The translations under genes and the position numbers were made by a program. From positions 2,365,922-2,429,921 of the forward strand of contig NZ_CP048289.1 of the NCBI RefSeq assembly GCF_014084105.1: 64,000 bases of DNA, written 5' to 3'. The notes under the pieces are model-generated. The model was not told the DNA's origin. It saw only the letters and a program-made list of their open reading frames with translations, and did no database searches. Of the stretch, positions 25,761 to 34,949 are shown piece after piece; position 1 is the first letter of the stretch; each line of letters opens with the position of its first letter. Source of the stretch: Streptacidiphilus sp. P02-A3a. Lineage in GTDB: Bacteria > Actinomycetota > Actinomycetes > Streptomycetales > Streptomycetaceae.

Positions 25761-25806
25761 GGCGGGGCCCGGGTACGCGCACGCGTACCCGGGCCCCGCC
25801 CTTTCG
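25761..25806 (+). terminator. Terminator after the second MMPL gene
   Basis: Very strong GC hairpin, 25761-25800, with a 19-bp perfect stem starting GGCGGGGCCCGGGTAC, followed by CTTTCG. It separates the exporter from the PASTA gene. Confidence 0.88.
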
Positions 25807-25969
25807 TCGTCCGCGAGCTGTTCGTCCACGGGGTGTTCGTTCACGAGTGCTGTCATGCACGGGTCGATATTCACGAAAGCTGTTGATCTGAGAGTGCGTT
25901 GAGAGGAACGGGGTAGCCTCCTCAGGCATCGGGGGAAGGGCCGGGCGTGGGGCGCGGGGGGAAGCCGCC

Positions 25970-27214
25970 ATGAGCGAATGCCAGCTGTGCGGGGCACCTG
26001 ACGACGGGAGGCCGCCGCGCCGCGTGGGGTGGCGGGGACGGTGGGGACGATGCCGGGGACACGGTCGGCGGGCAGCTGAGCCGCTGCCGCCGCGGCGACC
26101 GCTGGCCACCGCGCTCGGCGCGCTGCTGGTCGCCGGGTTGGCGTTCGGCGCGCTGACCGTGGCGGCGGGCGGGAGGACGGTGCCGGTCCGGTCGCCGCTG
26201 GTGCCCTACGGCGACGGCGCGGGCAGCCCGGGGGTCACCGCCGGAGCCCCGGCCACGGGCCCCGGCGGGGTGGTGGCGGTCGCGGTCCTGCCGCTGGTCG
26301 GGGCGGTGCGCAGCACCCCCGGGGCGGCGCCGACGCCCACCGGCTGCACCGGCGCCGCCGCCGTCCCGGACGTCTCCCGGCTGCGCTACCCGGCCTCCTC
26401 CCGGGCGCTGCTGGCCGCCGGGTTCCCGGGGGTGGACGTCGCGGAGCACTCCGGCGGGGTCCCGCTCGGCGGCACCCTCTCGCAGAGCCCGGCGGCGGGC
26501 ACGGTCCGGCCCTGCGGCACCGAGGTCACCCTGGTCTACTCCAGCGGCCCGGTCCCGGCGTCCGGCCCGGCGGCTGTCCCGGCGCCGGGTACCCGGGCGC
26601 TGAGCCCGCCGCTGTGCACCCTGCCGCCCGCCGACGGCAGCGCCAGCGCCCTGCTCGGACGGCTGCGCGCGCTGGTCGCGGACGACCACCGGACCGGCTG
26701 CGCGCTGTCGGTGGCCCGGTTCGGGGCCCGCTCGGCCACCGTTCCGGCCGGGGACGTGATCAGCGAGCAGCCGCTGCCCGGGACCCGGGTCGGGCTGCGC
26801 GCGGCGGTGCTGCTGACGGTGTCGCTGGGCGCTCCGAGCTGCGCGCTGCCGACGCTGACCGGGGACCGGCAGGCCGCCGCGATCGCGGCGCTGCTCCGGC
26901 TCAGGGCGGACGACGGCGGTCGCTGCGGTCTGGCGGTGGCGGTCACCGCCGCGCCCTCGGCCACGGCGGCGCCGGGCACGGTGCTCGCCCAGGCCCCGGC
27001 GGCCGGGACGCCGGTGGCCCCGGGCAGCGCGGTCACCCTGACCGTGTCCAGCGGCTCCCCGGCCTCGGCCGGACCCTCGCCGTCGCCCTCGCCGTCCGTC
27101 CCGTCGCTGCCCTCCCCGCCGCCGTCGTCGTCGTCGCTGAGCGCGACACCGCCAGCGACACCTCCAGCGGGACCGGACGCGGGACCCGCCGGGAGCGGCC
27201 CGCCGGGCGGCTGA
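25970..27214 (+). CDS. Membrane protein with PASTA repeats and N-terminal zinc-ribbon-like motif
   Basis: A 414-aa single-pass membrane protein. The N-terminus has CQLC and, 23 residues later, CRGH, a possible CxxC...CxxH zinc site facing the cytoplasm. One helix follows at about 46-67 (LATALGALLVAGLAFGALTV). Outside, three PASTA-like repeats of about 65 residues are seen, the first beginning VPDVSRLRYPASSRALLAAG and ending TEVTLVYSSGP; PASTA domains bind uncrosslinked peptidoglycan or muropeptides. Unlike PknB there is no kinase domain. A Ser/Pro-rich tail ends the protein. Role is probably cell-wall sensing or anchoring, by inference. Confidence 0.75.
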   Translation: MSECQLCGAPDDGRPPRRVGWRGRWGRCRGHGRRAAEPLPPRRPLATALGALLVAGLAFGALTVAAGGRTVPVRSPLVPYGDGAGSPGVTAGAPATGPGGVVAVAVLPLVGAVRSTPGAAPTPTGCTGAAAVPDVSRLRYPASSRALLAAGFPGVDVAEHSGGVPLGGTLSQSPAAGTVRPCGTEVTLVYSSGPVPASGPAAVPAPGTRALSPPLCTLPPADGSASALLGRLRALVADDHRTGCALSVARFGARSATVPAGDVISEQPLPGTRVGLRAAVLLTVSLGAPSCALPTLTGDRQAAAIAALLRLRADDGGRCGLAVAVTAAPSATAAPGTVLAQAPAAGTPVAPGSAVTLTVSSGSPASAGPSPSPSPSVPSLPSPPPSSSSLSATPPATPPAGPDAGPAGSGPPGG

Positions 27215-27342
27215 ACCCGGACGGTGCCGGTCGGCGGGATTCCAGTCGGGTCAGCGTCCGGTCCACCCACCGCGCCCGCCGCCGCAGCTCGGCCCGCAGC
27301 TCCAGCAGCCGCTCCGGCCTCCCGCCGCGGGCGGCTCCCGGG

Positions 27343-28149
27343 TCAGGCGCTGAGGCCGAGTGCGCTGATCGGCGCGTCGAGGCGGTCGGCGCGGCGGTCG
27401 GCCCGGGCCTGGTCCGCGCGCGCCCGGTCGTACCGGTGCAGCAGCAGCCGGGCGAGTTCCGGGGCGGCGCCGAGCGGGGCGGCCAGGGCGTCCGCCCCGG
27501 CGGCCGCGGCCTCGGCCGCGATCCGGTCCGGCAGCAGGCCGGGGGCGAGCAGGTAGGGCGCGACCGCGATCCGGCGCGCGCCGCGCGCCCGCAGCGCCGC
27601 GACGGCGTCGGCCACCCGGGGCGGGGCGGCCGAGGCGTGCGCGACCTCCACCGCGTCCCAGCCGTGGGCGCGCTCCAGGTCGGCGGCGACCTGCCGGGTG
27701 ACGGTGTTGGCCGCCGCGTCGGAGGACCCGGCGGCGGCCAGCACCACCCCGGTGCCCGGCTCCGGGCGGACGCCCGCCTCGGCCAGGCGGCGGCCCAGGG
27801 CGTCCAGCAGCAGCGGGGAGGGGCCCAGTACCGCGCCCTGGCGGACCGTCGCCCGGGGGTTGCGCGCGGCGGCCGCCGCGAGCGCCCCGGGGATGTCGCT
27901 CTTGGCGTGGAAGGCCCGCCCCAGCAGCAGCGGCAGCGCGGTGACCGGGCCCTCCAGCCGGTCCACCGCCTGGTCGATCCGAGGCGCGCAGTGGTCCAGG
28001 TAGCCCACGGTGACCGGGAGCCCGGGACGCAGCGCGCGCACCCGCGCGGCGAGGTCGGTGACCGTCGCCGCGTGGCGCGGGTCACGACTGCCGTGGGCGA
28101 CCAGCAGCAGCGTTCCGGGGCTCGGGGCCGACCGCGGGCGGCGGGTCAT
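27343..28149 (-). CDS. Sirohydrochlorin chelatase (CbiX-type)
   Basis: A 268-aa class II chelatase that inserts Fe2+ (or Co2+) into sirohydrochlorin. Two related halves are present; the metal-binding histidines are seen in LLLVAHGSRDPRH near residue 19 and in GRAFHAKSDIPGAL. In this context, next to sulfite reductase genes, the product is most likely siroheme for CysI. The ATG overlaps the TGA of the upstream permease gene (ATGA), so translation is coupled. It is the last gene of the sulfur run. Confidence 0.88.
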   Translation of the reverse strand: MTRRPRSAPSPGTLLLVAHGSRDPRHAATVTDLAARVRALRPGLPVTVGYLDHCAPRIDQAVDRLEGPVTALPLLLGRAFHAKSDIPGALAAAAARNPRATVRQGAVLGPSPLLLDALGRRLAEAGVRPEPGTGVVLAAAGSSDAAANTVTRQVAADLERAHGWDAVEVAHASAAPPRVADAVAALRARGARRIAVAPYLLAPGLLPDRIAAEAAAAGADALAAPLGAAPELARLLLHRYDRARADQARADRRADRLDAPISALGLSA

Positions 28150-29040
28150 CGACGGGCCACCAGCAGGCCGCGCGAGCGCAGCACCCGGCGCTCGATCGGC
28201 GCGAAGCAGAGCAGTTCGATGCCGATGCCGACGAGCAGGATCAGGAAGATGGTGGCGAGCACGGTCGGCATGTCCTGCATCTCCCGGGCGTTCTCCAGGG
28301 CCTGCCCCAGGCCGATGCCCAGGGCCGGGGAGCTGGCGATCAGTTCGGCGGCCATCAGCGAGCGCCAGGCGAAGGCCCAGCCCTGCTTGAGACCGGCGAC
28401 GTAGCCGGGCATGGCGGCGGGCAGCAGGACGAACCAGATGCCGCGCAACCCGGTCGCTCCCAGCGTACGCCCGGCGCGCAGGTACAGCGGCTGCACCTGG
28501 TCGACACCGGCGACCAGTCCGTTGGCGATCGAGGGCACGGCGCCGAGCAGCACCACGGCGTAGATGGTGGCGTTGCTGAGGCCGAACCAGATGACCGCGG
28601 CGGGCACCCAGGCGACCGACGGGATGGACTGCAGCCCGGACAGGATCGGGCCGATCGCGGCGCGGACGACCTTGACCCGGGAGACCAGCAGCCCGATCGG
28701 CGTGCCGATGACCACGGACGCCAGGAAGCCGAGGATCCCGCGCGAGAGCGAGGTCCAGATGGTGTTCAGGATGGTGCCCTGGAGCCACTGGTCGTACAGG
28801 CTGTCCCAGACCGCCAGCGGGCTCGGCAGCAGGTACGAGGGCTTGAGGTGGGCCAGGCAGGCGCCCTCCCACAGCAGCAGCACGATGATCACGGCCACCA
28901 GCGGCGGGACGGCCTTGGTGAGCAGGACCCGGCCGATGGAGGCGCGTTCGACGTCCTGCGTCTCCAGCGCGTCCAGGCCCGCGCCGAGCTCGGCGACGTC
29001 GGAGCTCTGCGTCTCGGCGGTGGTCGGGACGGCGGAAGTC

Positions 29041-29054
<14 letters not shown>
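28146..29054 (-). CDS. ssuC: Sulfonate/taurine-type ABC transporter permease
   Basis: A 302-aa inner-membrane permease of the SsuC/TauC class. About 60 polar residues precede the first helix (LVAVIIVLLLWEGACLA); the domain has six helices. The EAA-like cytoplasmic loop that contacts the ATPase is visible around RAGRTLGATGLRGIWFVLLP. The start at 29054 has GGGGAG upstream and lies inside the end of the ATPase gene (14-bp overlap). Confidence 0.9.
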
Positions 29055-29859
<805 letters not shown>

Positions 29860-29887
29860 CCGGACACCTCCTTGGCGTTGTTCCGGG

Positions 29888-29935
29888 GCCCGCCCCGGTC
29901 CGTGTGACTGGGCATCGACGTGGACCGGGGCGGGC
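29888..29935 (-). terminator. Intercistronic hairpin between ssuA and ssuB
   Basis: Inverted repeat with 14-bp perfect arms (GCCCGCCCCGGTCC and its complement) and a 20-base loop, right after the ssuA stop and before ssuB. In transporter operons such hairpins often stabilise the binding-protein message or partly terminate transcription, giving more binding protein than ATPase. Confidence 0.7.
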
Positions 29936-29960
29936 ACCGGAGTACTGGGCGGACGGGCTG

Positions 29961-31109
29961 CTACTGCTGGCCGAGCCCGTCGGCGGAGACGGTCGTCTGG
30001 CCGTCGGCGGTGAGGATCTGGTTGAGCGGGGTGAGGTCGTAGATCCCGCTCAGGTCGGGGGCCTTCAGCAGCCCCGCGGTGACCGCGTGCTGGGCCTCGG
30101 TCTGCAGCGTGGAGGCCAGCGGGTCGTTGGTGACCGCGAGCTCACTCCAGGCGGAGTTCAGCACCTTCGTGGACAGGGCCTTGCCGCTGAGCTGCTTGAG
30201 TGCGGCGTTGGCGTCGGTCTTGGCCTGGGCCGGGTTGGCGACGATCCAGGCGTTGGTGTCGACCGAGGCCTTCAGCACGGCCTTGACCACGTCCGGGTGC
30301 GCGGTCAGGAACGACTGCGAGACGATCACGTTGGTGGTGGCGAACTGCCCCTGGGGCCACAGGGTGCGCTCGTCGATGAGGATCTTGCCGCCCTCGGCGA
30401 CGAGCTTGGACGCGGTGGGCTCGGGCACCCAGGCGCCGTCGATCTGGCCGGAGGCGAAGGCGGTGGGGGTGGTCGCGTTGTCGATCCGCAGCACCGAGAC
30501 GTCGCCCGCGCCGCTCTCCGCGTTCTCCTTGAAGCCGTGCGTCTGGAGGTAGTACAGCAGCGCCACGTCCTGGGTGTTGCCCAGCTGCGGGGTGGCTATC
30601 TTCTTGCCCTTGAGGTCCGCGACCGAGGTGACCTTCTTCGGGTTGACCACCAGTTCGGCGCCGCCGGTGGTGGCCCCGGCGATGATCTTCAGCGAGGCGC
30701 CGTGGGACTGGGTGTAGCCGGTGATCGCGGCCGAGGGGCCGATCCAGGCGATGTCGATGGCGCCCGCGTTCAGCGCCTCGATCTCGGCCGGTCCGGCGTT
30801 GAAGATCTGCGTCTTGATCGCGGTGCCGCCCAGCTCCTTCTGGAACTGGCCGTTCTCGATGCCGATCAGCGGGGTCGCGTGGGTGAGGTTCGCGTAGTAC
30901 CCGATCCGCACGGTGCTCGCCGACAGCGCGGACGCGGCCGACGACCCCCCGCTCGCCGCCGGAGCGGCGGTGGTGGCGCTGCTAGTGGCCTTGGAGCCGT
31001 ATCCGCCGCAGGCGCTGAGCAGGCCGACGGCGGCCAGTCCAGCGGCCGCGATGCTGACGGTACGTCTGGCCCGCACGCGCAGGGGGGAGTTGGTCGTGGA
31101 CGCAGTCAT
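29961..31109 (-). CDS. ssuA: Sulfonate-type ABC transporter substrate-binding lipoprotein
   Basis: A 382-aa extracellular lipoprotein. The signal peptide (basic N-terminus, hydrophobic core) ends in the lipobox LLSAC with Cys 34 as the lipid site. A Ser/Ala linker leads into a NMT1/SsuA-like periplasmic-binding domain beginning VRIGYYANLTHATPLIGIENG. Family members bind aliphatic sulfonates, taurine or nitrate; clustering with cys genes supports organosulfur. It is encoded before ssuB with a hairpin between. Confidence 0.9.
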   Translation of the reverse strand: MTASTTNSPLRVRARRTVSIAAAGLAAVGLLSACGGYGSKATSSATTAAPAASGGSSAASALSASTVRIGYYANLTHATPLIGIENGQFQKELGGTAIKTQIFNAGPAEIEALNAGAIDIAWIGPSAAITGYTQSHGASLKIIAGATTGGAELVVNPKKVTSVADLKGKKIATPQLGNTQDVALLYYLQTHGFKENAESGAGDVSVLRIDNATTPTAFASGQIDGAWVPEPTASKLVAEGGKILIDERTLWPQGQFATTNVIVSQSFLTAHPDVVKAVLKASVDTNAWIVANPAQAKTDANAALKQLSGKALSTKVLNSAWSELAVTNDPLASTLQTEAQHAVTAGLLKAPDLSGIYDLTPLNQILTADGQTTVSADGLGQQ

Positions 31110-31166
31110 GGCAGGAAAGTCCTCACGTCGATGAGAGTGTCGGAAGGTAGAGTTGTGGAGCCTCGA

Positions 31167-31190
31167 ACCGGGCCGCGGTACAAGCCCGGT
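31167..31190 (-). promoter_or_regulatory. Hairpin in the ssuA leader
   Basis: Inverted repeat ACCGGGC / GCCCGGT with a 10-base loop, 57 bp before the ssuA start and 18 bp after the end of a small open frame. It could be a terminator or attenuator stem controlling entry into ssuABC. Confidence 0.4.
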
Positions 31191-31208
31191 GACAGTTGGT
31201 CAGAACCG

Positions 31209-31340
31209 TCAGCAGTCCACCGGGCGACAGCGGCCGATGCCGCCCTGGCCCGCGCCGAGCGCGCCGCTGCCGACACGCCCGCCTTCCTTCGCCATGCGGG
31301 AGAAGGCCTCGCCGCCCATCGTCGTGGTTCCCTTCGCCAT
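31209..31340 (-). CDS. Possible 43-aa small protein between cysN and ssuA
   Basis: An ATG at 31340 opens a 43-codon frame ending just before the ssuA leader hairpin. Its N-terminal part, KGTTTMGGEAF, resembles the last residues of CysN (DGTTLTAGMAGESF), so the segment may derive from a partial duplication of the cysN 3' end. It ends RCRPVDC, the last sense codon being cysteine. There is no clear Shine-Dalgarno. It may be a regulatory leader, a duplication scar, or not translated. Confidence 0.3.
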   Translation of the reverse strand: MAKGTTTMGGEAFSRMAKEGGRVGSGALGAGQGGIGRCRPVDC

Positions 31341-31359
31341 GATCCCGGTCGTTCCGGGC

Positions 31360-32658
31360 TCAGAAGGACTCGCCGGCCATGCCGGCGGTCAGGGTGGTGC
31401 CGTCGGCCGGGTCGATCAGCAGGAAGGAGCCGGTGCGGCGGTTCGTCGCGTACGGGTCCAGCGCCAGTGGTTCGGCAGTGCGCAGCACGACTCGGCCGAT
31501 GTCGTTGACCCGGAGCGTGCCGGGGTTGTCGATGTGTTCCAGGGTATCGATGTCGATGGCGTACGGGATGGCTTTGACGATTGCCCGTACCGTGCGGGTG
31601 GTGTGCTTCAGCAGTACCCGGTCGCCGACCGCCAGCGGGCGCTCGTTGAGGTGGGAGACGGTCGCGGTGACGTCCTGGGTGGGCTCGACCGGGGTGCCGC
31701 CGGAGATCAGGTCCCCGCGCGAGACGTCGATGTCGTCGGTGAGCCGGACGGTGACCGACTGCGGGGCGTACGCGATGCCGGTGTCCTTGCCGAGCACGTC
31801 GATCCCGGCCACGGTGGTGGTCAGGCCCGAGGGCAGCACCGTCACCGGGTCGCCGGCGCGCAGCACGCCCGAGGCCAACTGGCCCGCGTAGCCCCGGTAG
31901 TCGCGGTGCTCGCCGCTCTGCGGCCGGATCACGTACTGGACCGGGAAGCGGACCGGTTCGGCCGAGGGGTCGGTGCCGACCGGGACCGTCTCCAGGTGCT
32001 CCAGCAGCGTCGGGCCGCCGTACCAGTCCATGTGGGCGGAGGGTTCGACCACGTTGTCCCCGGCCAGCGCCGAGATCGGGATGGCGGCGACGTCGGGCAC
32101 CCCGAGCGAGGCGGCGTAGCCGGAGAACTCGGCGGCGATGGCCGCGAAGACCGGCTCGGCGTAGTCGACCAGGTCCATCTTGTTGACCGCGAGCACCAGG
32201 TGCGGGACCCGCAGCAGCGCGGCCACGGCCGCGTGCCGACGGGTCTGCTCGACCACGCCGTTGCGGGCGTCGACCAGGACCACGGCCAGTTCGGCGGTGG
32301 AGGCGCCGGTGACCATGTTGCGGGTGTACTGCACGTGGCCGGGGGTGTCCGCGAGGATGAAGCGGCGCCGCGCGGTGGCGAAGTAGCGGTAGGCCACGTC
32401 GATGGTGATGCCCTGCTCCCGCTCGGCCCGCAGGCCGTCGGTGAGCAGCGCCAGGTCGGGGGCGTCCTGGCCGCGCTTGAGCGAGGCGTGGGTCACCGCC
32501 TCCAGTTGGTCCGTCAGTACTGACTTGGAGTCATGGAGTAGACGCCCGACCAGAGTTGACTTGCCGTCATCGACGGAACCGGCGGTCGCGAAGCGCAGCA
32601 GCGCGGTCGCCGAACCGGCGCCGACCACAGCGGGGTTGTGGTGCAGTTCGGTGCTCAT
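31360..32658 (-). CDS. cysN: Sulfate adenylyltransferase large subunit (GTPase)
   Basis: GTP-binding subunit (432 aa) of the CysDN ATP sulfurylase, which couples GTP hydrolysis to formation of adenosine phosphosulfate. EF-Tu-like G motifs are visible: G1 GSVDDGKST at 27-35, G3 DTPGH, G4 NKMD. Domains II and III follow. There is no fused APS kinase; that activity is in the separate cysC. It starts two bases after the cysD stop. Confidence 0.96.
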   Translation of the reverse strand: MSTELHHNPAVVGAGSATALLRFATAGSVDDGKSTLVGRLLHDSKSVLTDQLEAVTHASLKRGQDAPDLALLTDGLRAEREQGITIDVAYRYFATARRRFILADTPGHVQYTRNMVTGASTAELAVVLVDARNGVVEQTRRHAAVAALLRVPHLVLAVNKMDLVDYAEPVFAAIAAEFSGYAASLGVPDVAAIPISALAGDNVVEPSAHMDWYGGPTLLEHLETVPVGTDPSAEPVRFPVQYVIRPQSGEHRDYRGYAGQLASGVLRAGDPVTVLPSGLTTTVAGIDVLGKDTGIAYAPQSVTVRLTDDIDVSRGDLISGGTPVEPTQDVTATVSHLNERPLAVGDRVLLKHTTRTVRAIVKAIPYAIDIDTLEHIDNPGTLRVNDIGRVVLRTAEPLALDPYATNRRTGSFLLIDPADGTTLTAGMAGESF

Positions 32659-32660
32659 GT

Positions 32661-33608
32661 TTAGAAGTACCCCTCGCGCTTGCGGTCTTCCATGGCGGCC
32701 TCGGACATCTTGTCGTCGGCCCGGGTGGCCCCGCGTTCGGTGAGTCGGCTGGCGGCGACCTCGGTGATGACGTCCGCCACGGTGGCCGCGTCGGAGTCGA
32801 CGGCGCCGGTGCAGGACATGTCGCCGACGGTGCGGTAGCGGACCAGGCGGCGCTCGACCGTCTCGCCCGGCTTGGGGCCGCCCCACTCGCCCGCGGTCAG
32901 CCACATGCCGTTGCGGGTGAAGACCTCGCGCTCGTGCGCGTAGTAGATCGCCGGGAGGTCGATCTCCTCGCGCTCGATGTACTGCCAGACGTCCAGCTCG
33001 GTCCAGTTGGACAGCGGGAACACCCGGACGTGCTCGCCGGGGGAGTGGCGGCCGTTGTACAGCGACCACAGTTCCGGGCGCTGGCGGCGCGGGTCCCAGG
33101 CGCCGAACTCGTCGCGGAGGCTGAACACCCGCTCCTTGGCGCGGGCCTTCTCCTCGTCGCGGCGTCCGCCGCCGAAGACCGCGTCGAACCTGCCCGACTC
33201 GATGCCCGCCAGCAGCGGTACCGTCTGCAGCGGGTTGCGCAGTCCGTCCGGGCGCTCGCGCAGCCGGCCGCTGTCGATGAACTCCTGCACCGAGGCGACG
33301 TGCAGCCGCAGCCCGTGCTCGGCCACCGTGCGGTCGCGGTACGCCAGCACCTCCGGGAAGTTGTGCCCGGTGTCGACGTGCAGCAGCGCGAACGGCACCG
33401 GCGCGGGCCAGAAGGCCTTCAGCGCCAGGTGCAGCATCACGATGGAGTCCTTGCCGCCGGAGAACAGGATCACCGGACGCTCGAACTCCCCCGCCACCTC
33501 CCGGAAGATGTGGACGGCCTCGGCCTCCAGGGCGTCCAGGTGCGACAGCGCGAAGGGGTGGCTGTACTCGCCGGGGGTCACGAACTCGGCAGCGGTGGTG
33601 GCGGTCAC
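32661..33608 (-). CDS. cysD: Sulfate adenylyltransferase small subunit
   Basis: Catalytic subunit (315 aa) of ATP sulfurylase: ATP + sulfate gives APS + pyrophosphate. The PP-loop is ILFSGGKDSIVMLHLALK, and HVDTGHNFPEV and FGGGRRDEEKARAKER are typical of CysD. The GTG start at 33608 overlaps the cysC stop (GTGA), indicating coupled translation. Confidence 0.96.
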   Translation of the reverse strand: MTATTAAEFVTPGEYSHPFALSHLDALEAEAVHIFREVAGEFERPVILFSGGKDSIVMLHLALKAFWPAPVPFALLHVDTGHNFPEVLAYRDRTVAEHGLRLHVASVQEFIDSGRLRERPDGLRNPLQTVPLLAGIESGRFDAVFGGGRRDEEKARAKERVFSLRDEFGAWDPRRQRPELWSLYNGRHSPGEHVRVFPLSNWTELDVWQYIEREEIDLPAIYYAHEREVFTRNGMWLTAGEWGGPKPGETVERRLVRYRTVGDMSCTGAVDSDAATVADVITEVAASRLTERGATRADDKMSEAAMEDRKREGYF

Positions 33609-34186
33609 GCCAGTCCCCTCTCGGTCAGCAGTGCGTGCAGGGCGTCGGCCGAGTCGGCCACGGGCTGGGTGTGCGCCTGGATCCGCAGGTCCGGGGCGTC
33701 CGGGGCCTCGTAGGGGTCGTCCACACCGGTCAGGCCGCTGATCTCGCCCGCGGCCTGCTTGGCGTACAGGCCCTTGACGTCGCGGACCGAGCACACCTCG
33801 ACCGGGGTGGCCACGTGCACCTCCAGGTACGCGGTGCCCTGGGCCGCGTGCCGGGCGGCGACGGCGGCGCGGGAGGCGGCGTAGGGGGCGATCACCGGGG
33901 CGAGCACCTTGACCCCGTTGGAGGCCAGCAGTTCGGCGACGAAGCCGATCCGCTGGATGTTGGTGTCGCGGTCCGCGGCGGTGAAGCCGAGCCCGGCCGA
34001 GAGGAAGGTGCGCACCTCGTCGCCGTCCAGCACCTCCACCCGGTGGCCCTCGGCGCGCAGCCGCTCGGCCAGCGCCAGGGCGATGGTGGTCTTCCCGGCG
34101 CTGGGCAGGCCGGTCAGCCACACGGTGGCGCCGCACTCCTGCACGGCCGCCGCCGTGGCGGGCGGTGCGTCGACATTCGTGGTCAT
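33605..34186 (-). CDS. cysC: Adenylylsulfate kinase
   Basis: APS kinase of 193 aa, making PAPS from APS and ATP. P-loop GLPSAGKT is at about 26-33, followed by LDGDEVRTFLSAGLGFT and the lid region DVKGLYAKQAAGEI. Its presence beside a CysH with iron-sulfur cysteines means the cell can make PAPS as well as reduce APS directly. It starts about 40 bp after cysH. Confidence 0.95.
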   Translation of the reverse strand: MTTNVDAPPATAAAVQECGATVWLTGLPSAGKTTIALALAERLRAEGHRVEVLDGDEVRTFLSAGLGFTAADRDTNIQRIGFVAELLASNGVKVLAPVIAPYAASRAAVAARHAAQGTAYLEVHVATPVEVCSVRDVKGLYAKQAAGEISGLTGVDDPYEAPDAPDLRIQAHTQPVADSADALHALLTERGLA

Positions 34187-34226
34187 CGGTTCTGCTCCAG
34201 GGTGGGGACGGTGGGGTGGCGGGCGG

Positions 34227-34949
34227 TTACAGGTGGATGCCGCACTCGGTCTTGCCGGCGCCGGACCAGCGCCCGGAGCGGGCGTCCTCGCCGGCCAGTA
34301 CCCGGCGGGTGCAGGACTCGGGGGCGCACCCGATGGACGCGTAGCCGTCCATCAGCAGCGTGTTCAGCAGGATCCCGTGCTCGGCGACGTAGGCGTCCAC
34401 GTCCGCCTGGGTCCAGCGGGCGATCGGGGCGATCTTGACCTTCTGCCGCTTCGGGTCGAAGGAGACCACCGGCGTGTTCGCCCGGGTCGGCGACTCGTCC
34501 CGGCGCAGCCCGGTCGCCCAGGCGTCGTACCCGGCCAGGCCCCGGTTCAGCGGCTCGACCTTGCGCAGCGAGCAGCACAGGTCCGGGTCCCGGTCGTGCA
34601 GCCGGGGCCCGTACTCGGCGTCCTGCTCGGCCACCGTCTGCCGCGGCGTGAGCGTGATCACGTTCACCGGGTACACGGCGGCCACGGCGTCGCGGGTGCC
34701 GATGGTCTCGGCGAAGTGGTAGCCGGTGTCCAGGAAGATCACGTCCACTCCGGGCAGGGCGGTCGAGGCCAGGTGGGCGACCACGGCGTCCTCCATCGAG
34801 GAGGTGACCGCGAAGCGGCGGCCGAAGGTCTCGGCCGCCCAGCGCATGACCTCCGGCGCGGAGGCCTCCTCCAGGGCGCGCCCGGCCTCGACGGCCAGGG
34901 CTTCCAGCTCCGCGGCCGAGCGCTGCGGTATGTCAGTCGGTGCGGTCAT
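34227..34949 (-). CDS. cysH: Phosphoadenylyl/adenylyl-sulfate reductase
   Basis: Thioredoxin-dependent reductase (240 aa) releasing sulfite from activated sulfate. The nucleophile is Cys 236 in the C-terminal KTECGIHL. Extra cysteines Cys125-Cys126 (DLCCSLRK) and Cys208/Cys213 are those that bind a [4Fe-4S] cluster in APS reductases. The second pair is spaced CX4C (GCAPESCT), whereas the usual motif is CxxC. The start lies inside the end of the zinc-ribbon gene, so the two are translationally linked. Confidence 0.94.
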   Translation of the reverse strand: MTAPTDIPQRSAAELEALAVEAGRALEEASAPEVMRWAAETFGRRFAVTSSMEDAVVAHLASTALPGVDVIFLDTGYHFAETIGTRDAVAAVYPVNVITLTPRQTVAEQDAEYGPRLHDRDPDLCCSLRKVEPLNRGLAGYDAWATGLRRDESPTRANTPVVSFDPKRQKVKIAPIARWTQADVDAYVAEHGILLNTLLMDGYASIGCAPESCTRRVLAGEDARSGRWSGAGKTECGIHL

